DNA of 6,373 nucleotides, from positions 1-6,373 of the forward strand of contig DJAN01000222.1 of the NCBI GenBank assembly GCA_002429615.1, in the 5' to 3' direction. Within the stretch, counting starts at the first letter, position 1, and each line of letters begins with the position of its first letter. Shown here one piece after another: positions 1-6,373 of this stretch. The stretch is from Lysobacteraceae bacterium UBA6001 (lineage in GTDB: Bacteria; Pseudomonadota; Gammaproteobacteria; Xanthomonadales; Xanthomonadaceae). Under the pieces are notes generated by a model. It did no database searches. It worked only from the letters and a program-made list of their open reading frames with translations, and was not told the DNA's origin. Made by a program: the position numbers and the translations under genes.

Positions 1-13
1 AGTTTTTGGCGTC

Positions 14-30
14 CCCCGCCATGGCAGGGG
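14..30. repeat. Imperfect GCCATGGC palindrome downstream of pnp
   Basis: CCCC (14-17) and GGGG (27-30) flank GCCATGGC (18-25), with one bulged base at 26. The core and the style of its flanks match the perfect palindrome at 4300-4327. It may be a second, degenerate member of one repeat family. It lies in the 114 bases left of the pnp terminator, where I see no gene, promoter or RNA. A 17-nt GC-rich palindrome could also arise by chance. Confidence 0.45.
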
Positions 31-114
31 CGCCGCCGGCCGGCCCGCCATTTCCGTCAACGGACCGCAGCCGCAGACAAAAAAGCCGCCGCCCAACACC
101 CCAACAAACCGCAC

Positions 115-140
115 AAAAGAAAAGCGGGCCGAAGCCCGCC
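115..140 (-). terminator. Intrinsic terminator after pnp
   Basis: In the transcript GCGGGC (134-139) pairs with GCCCGC (124-129) around a UUCG tetraloop (130-133), followed by UUUUCUUUU (115-123). A GC-rich 6-bp stem with the extra-stable UUCG loop and a U-tract is a textbook rho-independent terminator. It closes the operon about 30 nt after the pnp stop codon. Confidence 0.93.
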
Positions 141-170
141 TTTCCTGGATCCAGGTAAAAGGACCAGCGA

Positions 171-2273
171 TTACTCGCCAGCGCCCTCTTCCTCGACGGC
201 CTTGATCGACAGGCGGATACGGCCCTGCTTGTCGACTTCCAGCACCTTGACCTTCACCACGTCGCCTTCCTTCAGCTTGTCGCTGACCTTCTCGACGCGC
301 TCGCTGGAGATCTGCGAGACGTGCACCAGACCGTCCTTGCCCGGCAGGATGGTCACGAACGCACCGAAGTCCATGATCTTGGCGACCTTGCCTTCGTAGA
401 TGCGGCCCGGCTCGACGTCCGAGGTGATCTGCTCGATGCGCGACTTGGCGGCCTGCGCGGCGATCGCGTTGACCGAGGCGATGACGATGGTGCCGTCGTC
501 CTGGATGTCGATCTGGGTGCCGGTCTCCTTGGTGATCGCCTGGATGGTCGAGCCACCCTTGCCGATCACTTCGCGGATCTTGTCCGGGTGGATCTTGATC
601 GTCAGCAGGCGCGGCGCGTAGTCCGACAGCTCCGAACGCGGGGTGGTCAGGCCGTGGGCCATCTCGCCCAGGATGTGCAGACGGCCAGCCTTGGCCTGCT
701 GCAGGGCCTGCTTCATGATCTCTTCGGTGATGCCTTCGATCTTGATGTCCATCTGCAGGGCGGAGATGCCCTCGGCAGTACCGGCCACCTTGAAGTCCAT
801 GTCACCCAGGTGATCTTCATCACCCAGGATGTCGGACAGGACGACGAAGCGATCGCCTTCCTTCACCAGGCCCATGGCGATACCCGCCACCGGCGACTTC
901 ACCGGCACGCCGGCATCCATCAGCGCCAGCGAGGAGCCGCAGACCGACGCCATCGACGAGGAGCCGTTGGACTCGGTGATTTCCGAGACCACGCGGATGG
1001 TGTACGGGAAGGCTTCGATGGTCGGCATCACGGCGAGCACGCCGCGCTTGGCCAGACGGCCATGACCGATTTCACGACGCTTCGGCGCGCCGAAACGGCC
1101 GCACTCACCCACCGAGTAGGGCGGGAAGTTGTAATGGAACAGGAAGTTTTCCTTGTACTCGCCGGCGACCGCGTCGATCACCTGGCCATCGCGGGCGGTG
1201 CCCAGCGTGATGGTCACGATCGCCTGGGTCTCGCCACGGGTGAACAGCGCCGAGCCGTGGGTACGCGGCAGCACGCTGGTCTTCACGGCGATCGGGCGCA
1301 CGGTGTCCAGCGCGCGGCCGTCGATGCGGACCTTGGTGTCGAGCACCGAGTCACGCATGGTGCGGTATTCCAGCTCGCCGAATTCCTTCGACAGCTCGGC
1401 CGGGTTCCAGCCCTCGGCGGCCACGCGGCCAGCCAGCGACTCGACCACGTCCTTCTTGATCGCCGAGATGGCGTCACGGCGCTGCAGTTTGTCGCGCACC
1501 TGGAAGGCCTCGCCCAGACGCGGGCCGATGGCTTCCTTCAGCGCGGAGATCAGCGCGGTGTTCTTCGCCGGGGCGACCCAGTCGCTCGGCTTGGTGCCGG
1601 CTTCGACGGTCAGCTCGTTGATGGCGTTGATGACCTTCTGCAGCTCGCGGTGACCGAAGGTCACGGCGCCCAGCATCACGTCTTCGGACAGCAGCTCGGC
1701 TTCCGATTCCACCATCAGCACGGCGTTGGAGGTGCCGGCCACGACCAGCTCCAGCTGCGATTCCTTCAGCTCGGTGGCGGTCGGGTTGAGGATGTACTCA
1801 CCGTTCTTGTAGCCGACCTTGGCCGCGCCGATCGGGCCCATGAACGGGGTGCCGGCCAGCGCCAGCGCCGCCGAGGCGCCGATCATCGCCGGGATGTCGC
1901 CGTCCACTTCCGGGTTCATCGACATCAGCGTGGCGATGATCTGGACTTCGTTCTTGTAGTCCTCCGGGAACAGCGGACGGATCGGACGGTCGATCAGGCG
2001 CGAGATCAGCGTTTCCTTCTCGGTCGCACGGCCTTCGCGCTTGAAGAAGCCACCCGGGATGCGGCCGCCAGCGTAGAACTTCTCCTGGTAGTCGACCGTC
2101 AGCGGGAAGAAGTCCTGGCCTTCGCGCGCGCTCTTGGCGGCGACGGCGGTGACCAGCAGTACGGTGTCGTCCATCTTGACGATGACGGCGCCACCGGCCT
2201 GGCGGGCGATCTCGCCCGTCTCAAGCGTGACGGTGTGCTTGCCGTACTGGAAGGTTTTGGTGATTTTTGCCAC
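171..2273 (-). CDS. pnp: Polyribonucleotide nucleotidyltransferase (PNPase)
   Basis: PNPase is a trimeric phosphorolytic 3'-to-5' exoribonuclease that degrades mRNA to nucleoside diphosphates and can add 3' tails. The product is 700 residues, normal for the family. Domains in order are a first RNase PH fold (about 10-145), a helical linker (about 240-310), a second, catalytic RNase PH fold (about 313-545), a KH domain with IGKGG (570-574) and an S1 domain (about 622-691). Active-site sequence is intact: [13 protein letters not shown] (398-410), [19 protein letters not shown] (430-448), and [12 protein letters not shown] (484-495), whose Asp487, Asp493 and Lys495 match the catalytic residues of E. 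coli. The GTG start at 2273 gives [11 protein letters not shown] and has a good Shine-Dalgarno; the frame is open further upstream to 2372, but that extension crosses the leader hairpins. The stop is TAA at 171-173, with an intrinsic terminator about 30 nt later. Last gene of the operon. Confidence 0.98.
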   Translation of the reverse strand: MAKITKTFQYGKHTVTLETGEIARQAGGAVIVKMDDTVLLVTAVAAKSAREGQDFFPLTVDYQEKFYAGGRIPGGFFKREGRATEKETLISRLIDRPIRPLFPEDYKNEVQIIATLMSMNPEVDGDIPAMIGASAALALAGTPFMGPIGAAKVGYKNGEYILNPTATELKESQLELVVAGTSNAVLMVESEAELLSEDVMLGAVTFGHRELQKVINAINELTVEAGTKPSDWVAPAKNTALISALKEAIGPRLGEAFQVRDKLQRRDAISAIKKDVVESLAGRVAAEGWNPAELSKEFGELEYRTMRDSVLDTKVRIDGRALDTVRPIAVKTSVLPRTHGSALFTRGETQAIVTITLGTARDGQVIDAVAGEYKENFLFHYNFPPYSVGECGRFGAPKRREIGHGRLAKRGVLAVMPTIEAFPYTIRVVSEITESNGSSSMASVCGSSLALMDAGVPVKSPVAGIAMGLVKEGDRFVVLSDILGDEDHLGDMDFKVAGTAEGISALQMDIKIEGITEEIMKQALQQAKAGRLHILGEMAHGLTTPRSELSDYAPRLLTIKIHPDKIREVIGKGGSTIQAITKETGTQIDIQDDGTIVIASVNAIAAQAAKSRIEQITSDVEPGRIYEGKVAKIMDFGAFVTILPGKDGLVHVSQISSERVEKVSDKLKEGDVVKVKVLEVDKQGRIRLSIKAVEEEGAGE

Positions 2274-2280
2274 GGGGGTT

Positions 2281-2285
2281 TCCTT
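2281..2285 (-). promoter_or_regulatory. Shine-Dalgarno fixing the pnp start
   Basis: AAGGA lies 7 nt upstream of the GTG at 2273, an ideal spacing. It supports this GTG over the ATG at 2372, which would add 33 unrelated residues and lies inside the terminator tail region. Confidence 0.85.
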
Positions 2286-2303
2286 GGGAATGTAGCTTTC
2301 TTC

Positions 2304-2354
2304 GGATGGACCATCCCCGGCCCTTGCCAAGGATGGGTGGCCGGCGGTCCGGCC
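2304..2354 (-). promoter_or_regulatory. Structured pnp leader with overlapping hairpins
   Basis: Three foldings are visible in the minus-strand RNA. Hairpin C pairs GGCCGG (2349-2354) with CCGGCC (2339-2344) around ACCG. Hairpin A pairs 2326-2336 with 2311-2321 as an 11-bp stem (two G-U pairs) around an AAGG loop. Hairpin B pairs 2311-2316 with 2304-2309 around one base, more realistically with its central pairs open. A and B share 2311-2316 and exclude each other. In E. coli, PNPase represses its own mRNA after RNase III cuts a leader stem; this leader is a candidate for similar control, but that is inference. Confidence 0.5.
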
Positions 2355-2374
2355 CGGAATTCTGGGGGTCACAC

Positions 2375-2408
2375 AAAACGAAACCGCGGCGCATCACTGC
2401 GCCGCGGT
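2375..2408 (-). terminator. Intrinsic terminator/attenuator between rpsO and pnp
   Basis: In the transcript, 2398-2408 pairs perfectly with 2383-2393 (11 bp including the closing A-U pair) around a GUGA tetraloop, and the U-rich tail UUUCGUUUU follows (2375-2383). This is a classic rho-independent terminator just after rpsO. E. coli has one in the same place, and pnp there is expressed by partial read-through and from upstream promoters. The present hairpin is expected to lower pnp expression relative to rpsO. Confidence 0.9.
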
Positions 2409-2418
2409 GGGGGTTCGA

Positions 2419-2679
2419 TCAGCGGCGCAGGCCGAGCTTCTCGATCAGGGACTTGTAACGCTCGCCGTCCTTCTTCTTCAGGTAGTCGAGCAGGCTGCGA
2501 CGGCGGTTGACCATCTGCAGCAGGCCGCGGCGGCTGTGGTGATCCTTCTTGTGGGTCTTGAAGTGGCCGGTCAGCTGCTCGATGCGGGCGGTCAGCAGGG
2601 CGACCTGCACTTCCGGCGAACCGGTGTCGGCGGCGCTGCGCTTGTTGTCTTCAATGACCTTCTGGGTGTCGATCGACAT
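2419..2679 (-). CDS. rpsO: 30S ribosomal protein S15
   Basis: S15 is a primary-binding protein of the 30S platform; it binds 16S rRNA helices 20-22 and forms a bridge to the 50S subunit. The product has 86 residues, close to the 89 of E. coli. Diagnostic stretches are [19 protein letters not shown] (about 18-36), [17 protein letters not shown] (38-54), which carries the rRNA-contacting His/Asp/Ser residues, and the C-terminal [13 protein letters not shown]. The frame stays open far upstream through the truB 3' end, but only the ATG at 2679 gives the family N-terminus ([13 protein letters not shown]). The stop is TGA at 2419-2421. The gene has its own predicted promoter and is followed 10 nt later by a strong intrinsic terminator. 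It is probably expressed both from this promoter and by read-through from infB-rbfA-truB. Confidence 0.98.
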   Translation of the reverse strand: MSIDTQKVIEDNKRSAADTGSPEVQVALLTARIEQLTGHFKTHKKDHHSRRGLLQMVNRRRSLLDYLKKKDGERYKSLIEKLGLRR

Positions 2680-2786
2680 GATGTTTTCTCTGTTAGATGC
2701 GGGGTCGGCAGGAACGCGCGGGGGCGCACCGCCTGACTCGCCGTTTGCGGGTGATTGCGCTGAAAGCGCGAGATGCCTGAAAAGGC
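2680..2786 (-). promoter_or_regulatory. rpsO 5' leader, possible S15 autoregulatory RNA
   Basis: The predicted leader contains two local hairpins. The first is a 5-bp stem between 2757-2761 and 2765-2769. The second is a two-part hairpin in which CAGG (2709-2712) pairs with CCTG (2732-2735) and GCGC (2716-2719) pairs with GCGC (2724-2727), with one G-U pair at the base of the inner stem. In many bacteria S15 binds its own leader and represses rpsO translation, using structures that differ between lineages. That this leader does so is an inference from position and folding potential. The start codon is preceded by a modest purine run (AGAGAA), about 7 nt upstream. Confidence 0.4.
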
Positions 2787-2792
2787 CGCGAA

Positions 2793-2821
2793 ATTGTACC
2801 GGCCAGGGCCGCCGCGGACAA
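2793..2821 (-). promoter_or_regulatory. Sigma70-type promoter for rpsO(-pnp)
   Basis: On the minus strand a -35 box TTGTCC (2816-2821; 4 of 6 matches to TTGACA) and a -10 box TACAAT (2793-2798; 5 of 6 matches to TATAAT) are separated by exactly 17 nt. The -10 box is an AT-rich island in GC-rich sequence. Transcription would start near 2786, giving a leader of about 107 nt before the rpsO ATG. E. coli also has an rpsO promoter between truB and rpsO, so the position agrees with known operon biology. Predicted, not proven. Confidence 0.75.
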
Positions 2822-2829
2822 GGTCGGCG

Positions 2830-2842
2830 CCGGCCTTGCCGG
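2830..2842 (-). other. Small hairpin right after the truB stop
   Basis: CCGGC (2830-2834) pairs with GCCGG (2838-2842) around a 3-nt loop just past the truB TGA. There is no U-tract after it, so read-through from truB into rpsO is expected. A chance hairpin in GC-rich DNA is possible. Confidence 0.35.
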
Positions 2843-2843
2843 T

Positions 2844-3746
2844 TCAGGCATTGAACAGGCGCTGCGGGGCCAGCAGGCCCTCGACATCCACCCGGCCCAG
2901 CCCGGAAGGCTGGCCGTCCGGGCCGTATACCACCACCTCGCCCACCGGGAAGGCGGCATCGCGCAGGCGCTGGCCCATGCGGAAGCGCCGGGCGGATTCT
3001 TCGGGAAGGTCGATGCGCGGGTATTCGGCCAGGCCCGCCGCCAGCGGCAGCAGCAGCCCTTCGGCCGCCTCGCCGGCCGCCAGGCGGGCCTCCAGCGCCT
3101 CCAGGGTAAACATGGCAGGGGCCCGGAACGGCTCGACCCAGAGGCGGCGCAGGCCGGCGATATGGGCGCCGCACCCCAGCGACTCGCCCAGGTCGCGGGC
3201 CAGACTACGGATGTAGGTGCCCGAACCACAGGTCACCCGCAGCCGCAGGCGCGGGCCGTCCAGGCCGAGAATCTCGATGGCGTGGACCTCGATCTCGCGC
3301 TCCGGGGCTTCGATCGCCTCGCCGCGGCGGGCCTTGGCGTACAGCGGCTCGCCGCCCTGCTTGAGCGCCGAGTAGATCGGGGCGCGCTGGCGGATGCGCC
3401 CGGTCAGCGGCACCAGGGCGGCGGCGATGGCGGCCTCGTCCAGCGGCGGCACCGCGCGTTCACGCAGCGGCACGCCGTCGGCATCGTCGGTATCGGTGGT
3501 GACGCCAAGTACGACGTCGGCGTCATAGGCCTTGGCCGAGCCGAGCAGCAGGCCGGCGATCTTGGTCGCCTCGCCGAAGCACAGCGGCAGCAGGCCGGTG
3601 GCGAGCGGATCGAGCGCGCCGGTATGGCCGCCCTTCTCCGCGCGCAGCAGCCGACGCGCGGCCTGCAGCGCCTGGTTGGAACTCAGGCCGGCGGGCTTGT
3701 CGAGCAGCAGGATGCCGTCCAGGCGACGGAAAGGGATTCGGGACAT
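2844..3746 (-). CDS. truB: tRNA pseudouridine(55) synthase TruB
   Basis: TruB converts uridine 55 of the tRNA T-loop to pseudouridine and also acts as a tRNA folding chaperone in the cytoplasm. The product is 300 residues, normal for the family. Visible motifs are [14 protein letters not shown] (11-24), [12 protein letters not shown] (40-51) with catalytic Asp46, KAYDA with the conserved Tyr74, the [21 protein letters not shown] block (122-142) and [15 protein letters not shown] (173-187) with Arg180. A PUA-like C-terminal region follows (about 240-300). The start ATG at 3746 gives [18 protein letters not shown], which fits the family. Its Shine-Dalgarno is weak (only a GAG about 6 nt upstream), so translation may depend on coupling or on the leader. 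The upstream gap holds a REP pair. The stop TGA at 2844-2846 is followed by the rpsO promoter. Confidence 0.98.
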   Translation of the reverse strand: MSRIPFRRLDGILLLDKPAGLSSNQALQAARRLLRAEKGGHTGALDPLATGLLPLCFGEATKIAGLLLGSAKAYDADVVLGVTTDTDDADGVPLRERAVPPLDEAAIAAALVPLTGRIRQRAPIYSALKQGGEPLYAKARRGEAIEAPEREIEVHAIEILGLDGPRLRLRVTCGSGTYIRSLARDLGESLGCGAHIAGLRRLWVEPFRAPAMFTLEALEARLAAGEAAEGLLLPLAAGLAEYPRIDLPEESARRFRMGQRLRDAAFPVGEVVVYGPDGQPSGLGRVDVEGLLAPQRLFNA

Positions 3747-3788
3747 GAAATGCTCAAGGGACGCAGGAAGCTTTCCGGCCCCATTGAT

Positions 3789-3859
3789 TGTAGGAGCGGC
3801 TTCAGCCGCGACGCGGGATGCGCACCCTTCGCGAGGTCGCGGCTGAAGCCGCTCCTACA
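3789..3859. repeat. Inverted pair of GTAG-type REP elements in the rbfA-truB gap
   Basis: The left arm (3789-3812) and right arm (3836-3859) are perfect 24-nt inverted copies separated by 23 nt. Each arm starts TGTAGGAGCGGC and also contains its own small palindrome (GCGGCT TC AGCCGC). The GTAG head followed by an imperfect hairpin is the known layout of REP sequences mobilised by RAYT (TnpA-REP) transposases. A paired, head-to-head arrangement is the BIME configuration. Repeats with this head are, to my knowledge, common in Pseudomonas and xanthomonad-lineage genomes. Here the pair lies inside a cotranscribed gap, so the mRNA could form a 24-bp stem between rbfA and truB. No RAYT gene is in the window. 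Confidence 0.88.
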
Positions 3860-3870
3860 GGTGCGCCATC

Positions 3871-3886
3871 CGGGGACACTGCCCCG
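3871..3886 (-). other. Short hairpin directly after the rbfA stop
   Basis: CGGGG (3871-3875) can pair with CCCCG (3882-3886) across a 6-nt loop, immediately downstream of the rbfA TGA. No U-run follows, so it is not an intrinsic terminator. It might protect the rbfA 3' end or may be incidental in GC-rich sequence. Confidence 0.4.
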
Positions 3887-4258
3887 TCAGGACTCGTCGT
3901 CGTCGGCCGGCGCCGTCGGCAGATCGCGCAGCAGGTTGTCGATGCGCTCGCCGCGATCGACCGAATCGTCGTAGTGGAAATGCAGCTCCGGCACATGCCG
4001 CAGCTTCATCGCCCGGGCCAGCTGCATGCGCAACTCGCGGGCCAGCTCCTTCAGCCCCTTCATCGCCTCGATCGAACGCTCCGGCTGCAGCGCGGTGACG
4101 AACACCTTGGCATGCGCCAGGTCGCGCGTGACCTCGACGTCGGACACGCTCACCGACGGCAGCCCGTGCTCGCGCACCGCGACGTGCACAAGGGTGCCGA
4201 GCTCGCGGCGGAGCTGGGCGGAAACGCGATCGGTGCGGTGGAAGGACTTGGTCGGCAC
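3887..4258 (-). CDS. rbfA: 30S ribosome-binding factor A
   Basis: RbfA is a small KH-fold protein that binds the immature 30S subunit and helps process the 5' end of 16S rRNA; it is needed for cold adaptation in E. coli. The product is 123 residues, the usual size. Family hallmarks are visible: an N-terminal RTDRVSAQLRREL helix, VSVSDVEVTRDLAHAKVFVT (about 36-55), and LRHVPELHFHYDDSVDRGERI (about 86-106). The tail is acidic and ends PADDDES. I chose GTG at 4258 because the protein then begins MPTKSFHRTDRVS, as in xanthomonad relatives, and no ATG lies in frame close upstream. The Shine-Dalgarno is poor; the nearest purine run (AGAAGAAGAA) ends about 9 nt upstream. The gene sits 76 nt after infB and 140 nt before truB, in the standard operon position. 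The stop is TGA at 3887-3889. Confidence 0.97.
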   Translation of the reverse strand: MPTKSFHRTDRVSAQLRRELGTLVHVAVREHGLPSVSVSDVEVTRDLAHAKVFVTALQPERSIEAMKGLKELARELRMQLARAMKLRHVPELHFHYDDSVDRGERIDNLLRDLPTAPADDDES

Positions 4259-4299
4259 GAGCTTGGGATTCTTCTTCTGTTGCGGAAGTTGCAGGTGGA

Positions 4300-4327
4300 T
4301 CCGGGGCCCGCCATGGCGGGCCCCGGA
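4300..4327. repeat. Perfect 28-nt palindrome in the infB-rbfA gap
   Basis: Bases 4300-4313 are the exact reverse complement of 4314-4327, centred on GCCATGGC and flanked by GGGCC blocks. It starts 7 nt after the infB stop codon in the direction of transcription. In the transcript it could fold into a very stable hairpin. No U-rich run follows, so it does not look like an intrinsic terminator. It resembles a REP-like or mRNA-stabilising element. The same GCCATGGC core, with C-rich and G-rich flanks, recurs near base 22. The function is not known from the sequence. Confidence 0.85.
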
Positions 4328-4334
4328 ACAGGTC

Positions 4335-6373
4335 TTACAGGGTGCGCGGCACTTCGATGCGCTCGAAGCACTCGATCTGGTCGCCCACCTTGACGTCGTT
4401 GTAGGCCTTCACGCCGATACCGCACTCGGTACCGTTGCGGACCTCTTCGACGTTCTCCTTGAAGCGGCGCAGCGATTCCAGCTCGCCTTCGAACACCACC
4501 ACGCTGTCGCGCAGCACGCGGATCGGCTTGGAGCGCTTGACCACGCCCTCGACGATCATGCAGCCCGCCACCGCGCCGAACTTCGAGCTGCGGAACACGT
4601 CGCGGACCTCGGCGATACCGATGATCTCCTCGCGGATTTCCACGCCCAGCAGGCCGGAAGCCACCTGCTTCACCTGGTCGATCACGTCATAGATGATCGA
4701 GAAGTAACGCAGGTCGACGCCGTTGGCTTCGATGATCTTGCGGGCCGAAGCGTCCGCACGGACGTTGAAGCCGATGACCGTGGCCTTGGAGGCCACCGCC
4801 GAATTGGCGTCCGACTCGGTGATGCCGCCCACGCCGGAGTGGATCACGTTGATGCGGATGTCGTCGTTGGACAACGCCACCAGCGCCTGCCGCAGCGCCT
4901 CGACCGAGCCCTGGACGTCGGCCTTGATCACCAGGTTCAACACCTGCTGGCCTTCACCCTTGCCCATCTGCGCCAGGATGTCTTCCATGCGGTTGCCCGC
5001 CGAAGCGACCAGGCGCGTCTCGCGACGCTTGGCTTCACGCTGCTGCGCGACGTCCTTGGCCAGGCGCTCGTCCTCGACCACGACGAAGTCGTCGCCGGCG
5101 TCGGGCACGCCCGACAGACCCAGCACCTGCACCGGGATCGACGGGCCGGCCGAATCCGGCTGCTTGCCGGTTTCGTCGAACAGCGCACGCACGCGGCCGT
5201 ACTGGATACCGCAGACGAGGTAGTCGCCCTTCTTCAGCTGGCCCTGCTGCACCAGCACGGTGGCGACCGGGCCACGACCCTTGTCCAGCGAGGATTCGAT
5301 GACGGTACCGCTGGCGCGGCCTTCCGGCACCGCCTTCAGTTCCAGCACTTCGGCCTGCAGCGAGATCGCGTCGAGCAGCGTGTCCACGCCCAGGCCGGTC
5401 TTGGCCGACACCTCGACGAACTGGGTATCGCCACCGAAGTCTTCGGCGACCACGTCCTCGCTCAGCAGCTCGTTCTTCACGCGCAGCGGATCGGCGTCGG
5501 ACTTGTCCATCTTGTTGACCGCGACGATCAGCGGCACGCCGGCCGCCTTGGCGTGGTGCACGGCTTCCTTGGTCTGCGGCATGACGCCGTCATCGGCCGC
5601 CACGACCAGCACCACGATGTCGGTCAGCTTGGCGCCACGGGCGCGCATCGAGGTGAAGGCTGCGTGGCCCGGGGTGTCGAGGAAGCTGATGACGCCCTTG
5701 GGGGTTTCGACGTGGTACGCACCGATGTGCTGGGTGATGCCGCCGGCTTCGCCCGAGGCGATCTTGGTGCGGCGGATGTAATCCAGCAGCGAGGTCTTGC
5801 CGTGGTCGACATGGCCCATGATGGTGACGACCGGCGGACGCGGACGCGACTCGCCCTGCACTTCCTCCGAATGCGCCAGCAGCGCGTCTTCGAAGTCGTT
5901 GCTGCCGGCACGCACTGCCTTGTGACCCAGCTCCTCGGTGATCAGCACCGCGGTGTCATGGTCGATGCTCTGGGTGATGGTGGCCATCACGCCCATCTTG
6001 AACAGCGCCTTCACCACGTCGCCGCCCTTCAGCGCGAGCTTCTGCGCCAGGTCGGCCACGGTGATGGTGTCGCCGATGGCGATCTCACGGACCACCGGCG
6101 CGGTCGGGCGCTCGAAACCATGCGCACCGCCACCACCGCCGCCACCGCCACGCGGGCTGTCGAAGCCACGACGACCACCGGTCGGCTTGGGCTTGCCACG
6201 CACGTTGGAACGACGCGCGCGATCGGCGGCGGACAGGTGCAGCTGGCCGGCGAAACGCTTGGTCGCGTCATCGTCCTCCACACCCGCCACCATGGCGTGC
6301 GAGCCCCGCGTCTTGTGACGCGCGGCGTTGTTGTTGCGATCGTCCGCGCGCGGCGCGGCCGGACGCGGCGCCA
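4335..6373 (-). CDS. infB: Translation initiation factor IF-2 (partial, 5' end outside window)
   Basis: IF-2 is the cytoplasmic GTPase that brings fMet-tRNA to the 30S subunit and promotes 50S joining. The frame stays open to the right edge, so the gene enters from outside; 678 codons are visible and end in TAA at 4335-4337. Counting from the Met codon at 6293, I see a basic linker with eight glycines (49-56), an IF2_N-type domain (about 66-118), and then the G domain. The G domain has P-loop GHVDHGKT (160-167), switch region [17 protein letters not shown] (206-210), NKMD (260-263) and SAK (296-298). The beta-barrel domain II and the C-terminal IF-2 domains follow, ending in VPRTL. All GTPase motifs are intact. 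Known family members of these bacteria run to roughly 850-900 residues, so about 200 N-terminal residues are probably missing. The Met at 6293 is internal: it has no Shine-Dalgarno and typical IF-2 sequence continues upstream of it. First gene of the visible part of the operon, 76 nt ahead of rbfA. Confidence 0.98.
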   Translation of the reverse strand, partial: APRPAAPRADDRNNNAARHKTRGSHAMVAGVEDDDATKRFAGQLHLSAADRARRSNVRGKPKPTGGRRGFDSPRGGGGGGGGAHGFERPTAPVVREIAIGDTITVADLAQKLALKGGDVVKALFKMGVMATITQSIDHDTAVLITEELGHKAVRAGSNDFEDALLAHSEEVQGESRPRPPVVTIMGHVDHGKTSLLDYIRRTKIASGEAGGITQHIGAYHVETPKGVISFLDTPGHAAFTSMRARGAKLTDIVVLVVAADDGVMPQTKEAVHHAKAAGVPLIVAVNKMDKSDADPLRVKNELLSEDVVAEDFGGDTQFVEVSAKTGLGVDTLLDAISLQAEVLELKAVPEGRASGTVIESSLDKGRGPVATVLVQQGQLKKGDYLVCGIQYGRVRALFDETGKQPDSAGPSIPVQVLGLSGVPDAGDDFVVVEDERLAKDVAQQREAKRRETRLVASAGNRMEDILAQMGKGEGQQVLNLVIKADVQGSVEALRQALVALSNDDIRINVIHSGVGGITESDANSAVASKATVIGFNVRADASARKIIEANGVDLRYFSIIYDVIDQVKQVASGLLGVEIREEIIGIAEVRDVFRSSKFGAVAGCMIVEGVVKRSKPIRVLRDSVVVFEGELESLRRFKENVEEVRNGTECGIGVKAYNDVKVGDQIECFERIEVPRTL

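Noticed and set aside
79..99. Possible second terminator after pnp (U-run read from 84-79 after a GC-rich stretch)
   Set aside because: The GC-rich stretch before the U-run has no complementary partner close upstream, so no stem forms.
2274..2372. 33-residue N-terminal extension of PNPase from an ATG at 2372
   Set aside because: The extension is unlike PNPase, overlaps the leader hairpins and the downstream edge of the rpsO terminator, and the GTG at 2273 has a well-spaced AAGGA.
321..2510. A 729-codon open frame on the plus strand, antisense to pnp and the pnp leader
   Set aside because: Its product is rich in Arg, Asp, Gly, His and Gln without any recognisable domain, and it mirrors PNPase codons. 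It is a by-product of high GC at third positions. It also crosses the pnp promoter-leader region and a terminator.
2680..3174. In-frame upstream extension of rpsO to 251 codons
   Set aside because: The added residues are Arg/Pro/Gly-rich nonsense from another frame of truB and cross the rpsO promoter. The real S15 N-terminus is at 2679.
3162..3974. A 270-codon plus-strand open frame across truB, the REP pair and rbfA
   Set aside because: It is antisense to two certain genes, has low-complexity composition, and reads through the inverted repeat. No family resemblance was seen.
6291..6293. ATG at 6293 as the true infB start or an internal IF-2 isoform start
   Set aside because: No Shine-Dalgarno precedes it and the frame continues upstream with typical IF-2 sequence ([15 protein letters not shown]). 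An isoform start cannot be excluded but has no support here.
1..6373. CRISPR array, tRNA or rRNA gene, insertion sequence, phage or toxin-antitoxin genes
   Set aside because: I found no direct repeat-spacer pattern, no tRNA cloverleaf, no transposase and no unrecognised gene. Apart from the intergenic elements the window is conserved housekeeping DNA.

Overview
The window is a GC-rich piece of a conserved gammaproteobacterial translation and RNA-processing operon. Every gene lies on the minus strand, so transcription runs from the right edge to the left: infB (5' end missing) - rbfA - truB - rpsO - pnp. The protein sequences and the GTAGGAGCGGCTTCAGCCGC-type palindromic repeat between rbfA and truB point to the Xanthomonadaceae/Lysobacteraceae (Pseudoxanthomonas, Lysobacter, Luteimonas, Stenotrophomonas and relatives). 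The genus cannot be fixed from this sequence alone.

Layout in the direction of transcription. Bases 6373-4335 hold the C-terminal 678 codons of translation initiation factor IF-2. Next is a 76-nt gap dominated by a perfect 28-nt palindrome. Ribosome-binding factor A (4258-3887) follows, then a 140-nt gap carrying two inverted 24-nt repeat arms, then tRNA pseudouridine-55 synthase TruB (3746-2844). A 164-nt gap holds a good sigma70-type promoter and a structured leader for ribosomal protein S15 (2679-2419). A strong intrinsic terminator follows rpsO. The 145-nt rpsO-pnp gap also contains two further hairpins and a good Shine-Dalgarno sequence in front of PNPase (2273-171, GTG start). A second intrinsic terminator with a UUCG loop (about 115-140) closes the operon. 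Bases 1-114 hold no gene that I can support. They contain only an imperfect GCCATGGC-centred palindrome near the edge.

The genes serve linked jobs: start of translation (IF-2), late 30S maturation (RbfA, S15), tRNA modification (TruB) and RNA turnover (PNPase). The order matches the well-known rimP-nusA-infB-rbfA-truB-rpsO-pnp cluster, so rimP and nusA would be expected just beyond the right edge.

I found no new gene system. The coding content is ordinary housekeeping. The points worth a second look are in the intergenic RNA: two palindromic or REP-like elements inside the operon, an rpsO leader that could be an S15 autoregulatory site, and a pnp leader with mutually exclusive hairpins downstream of a terminator.
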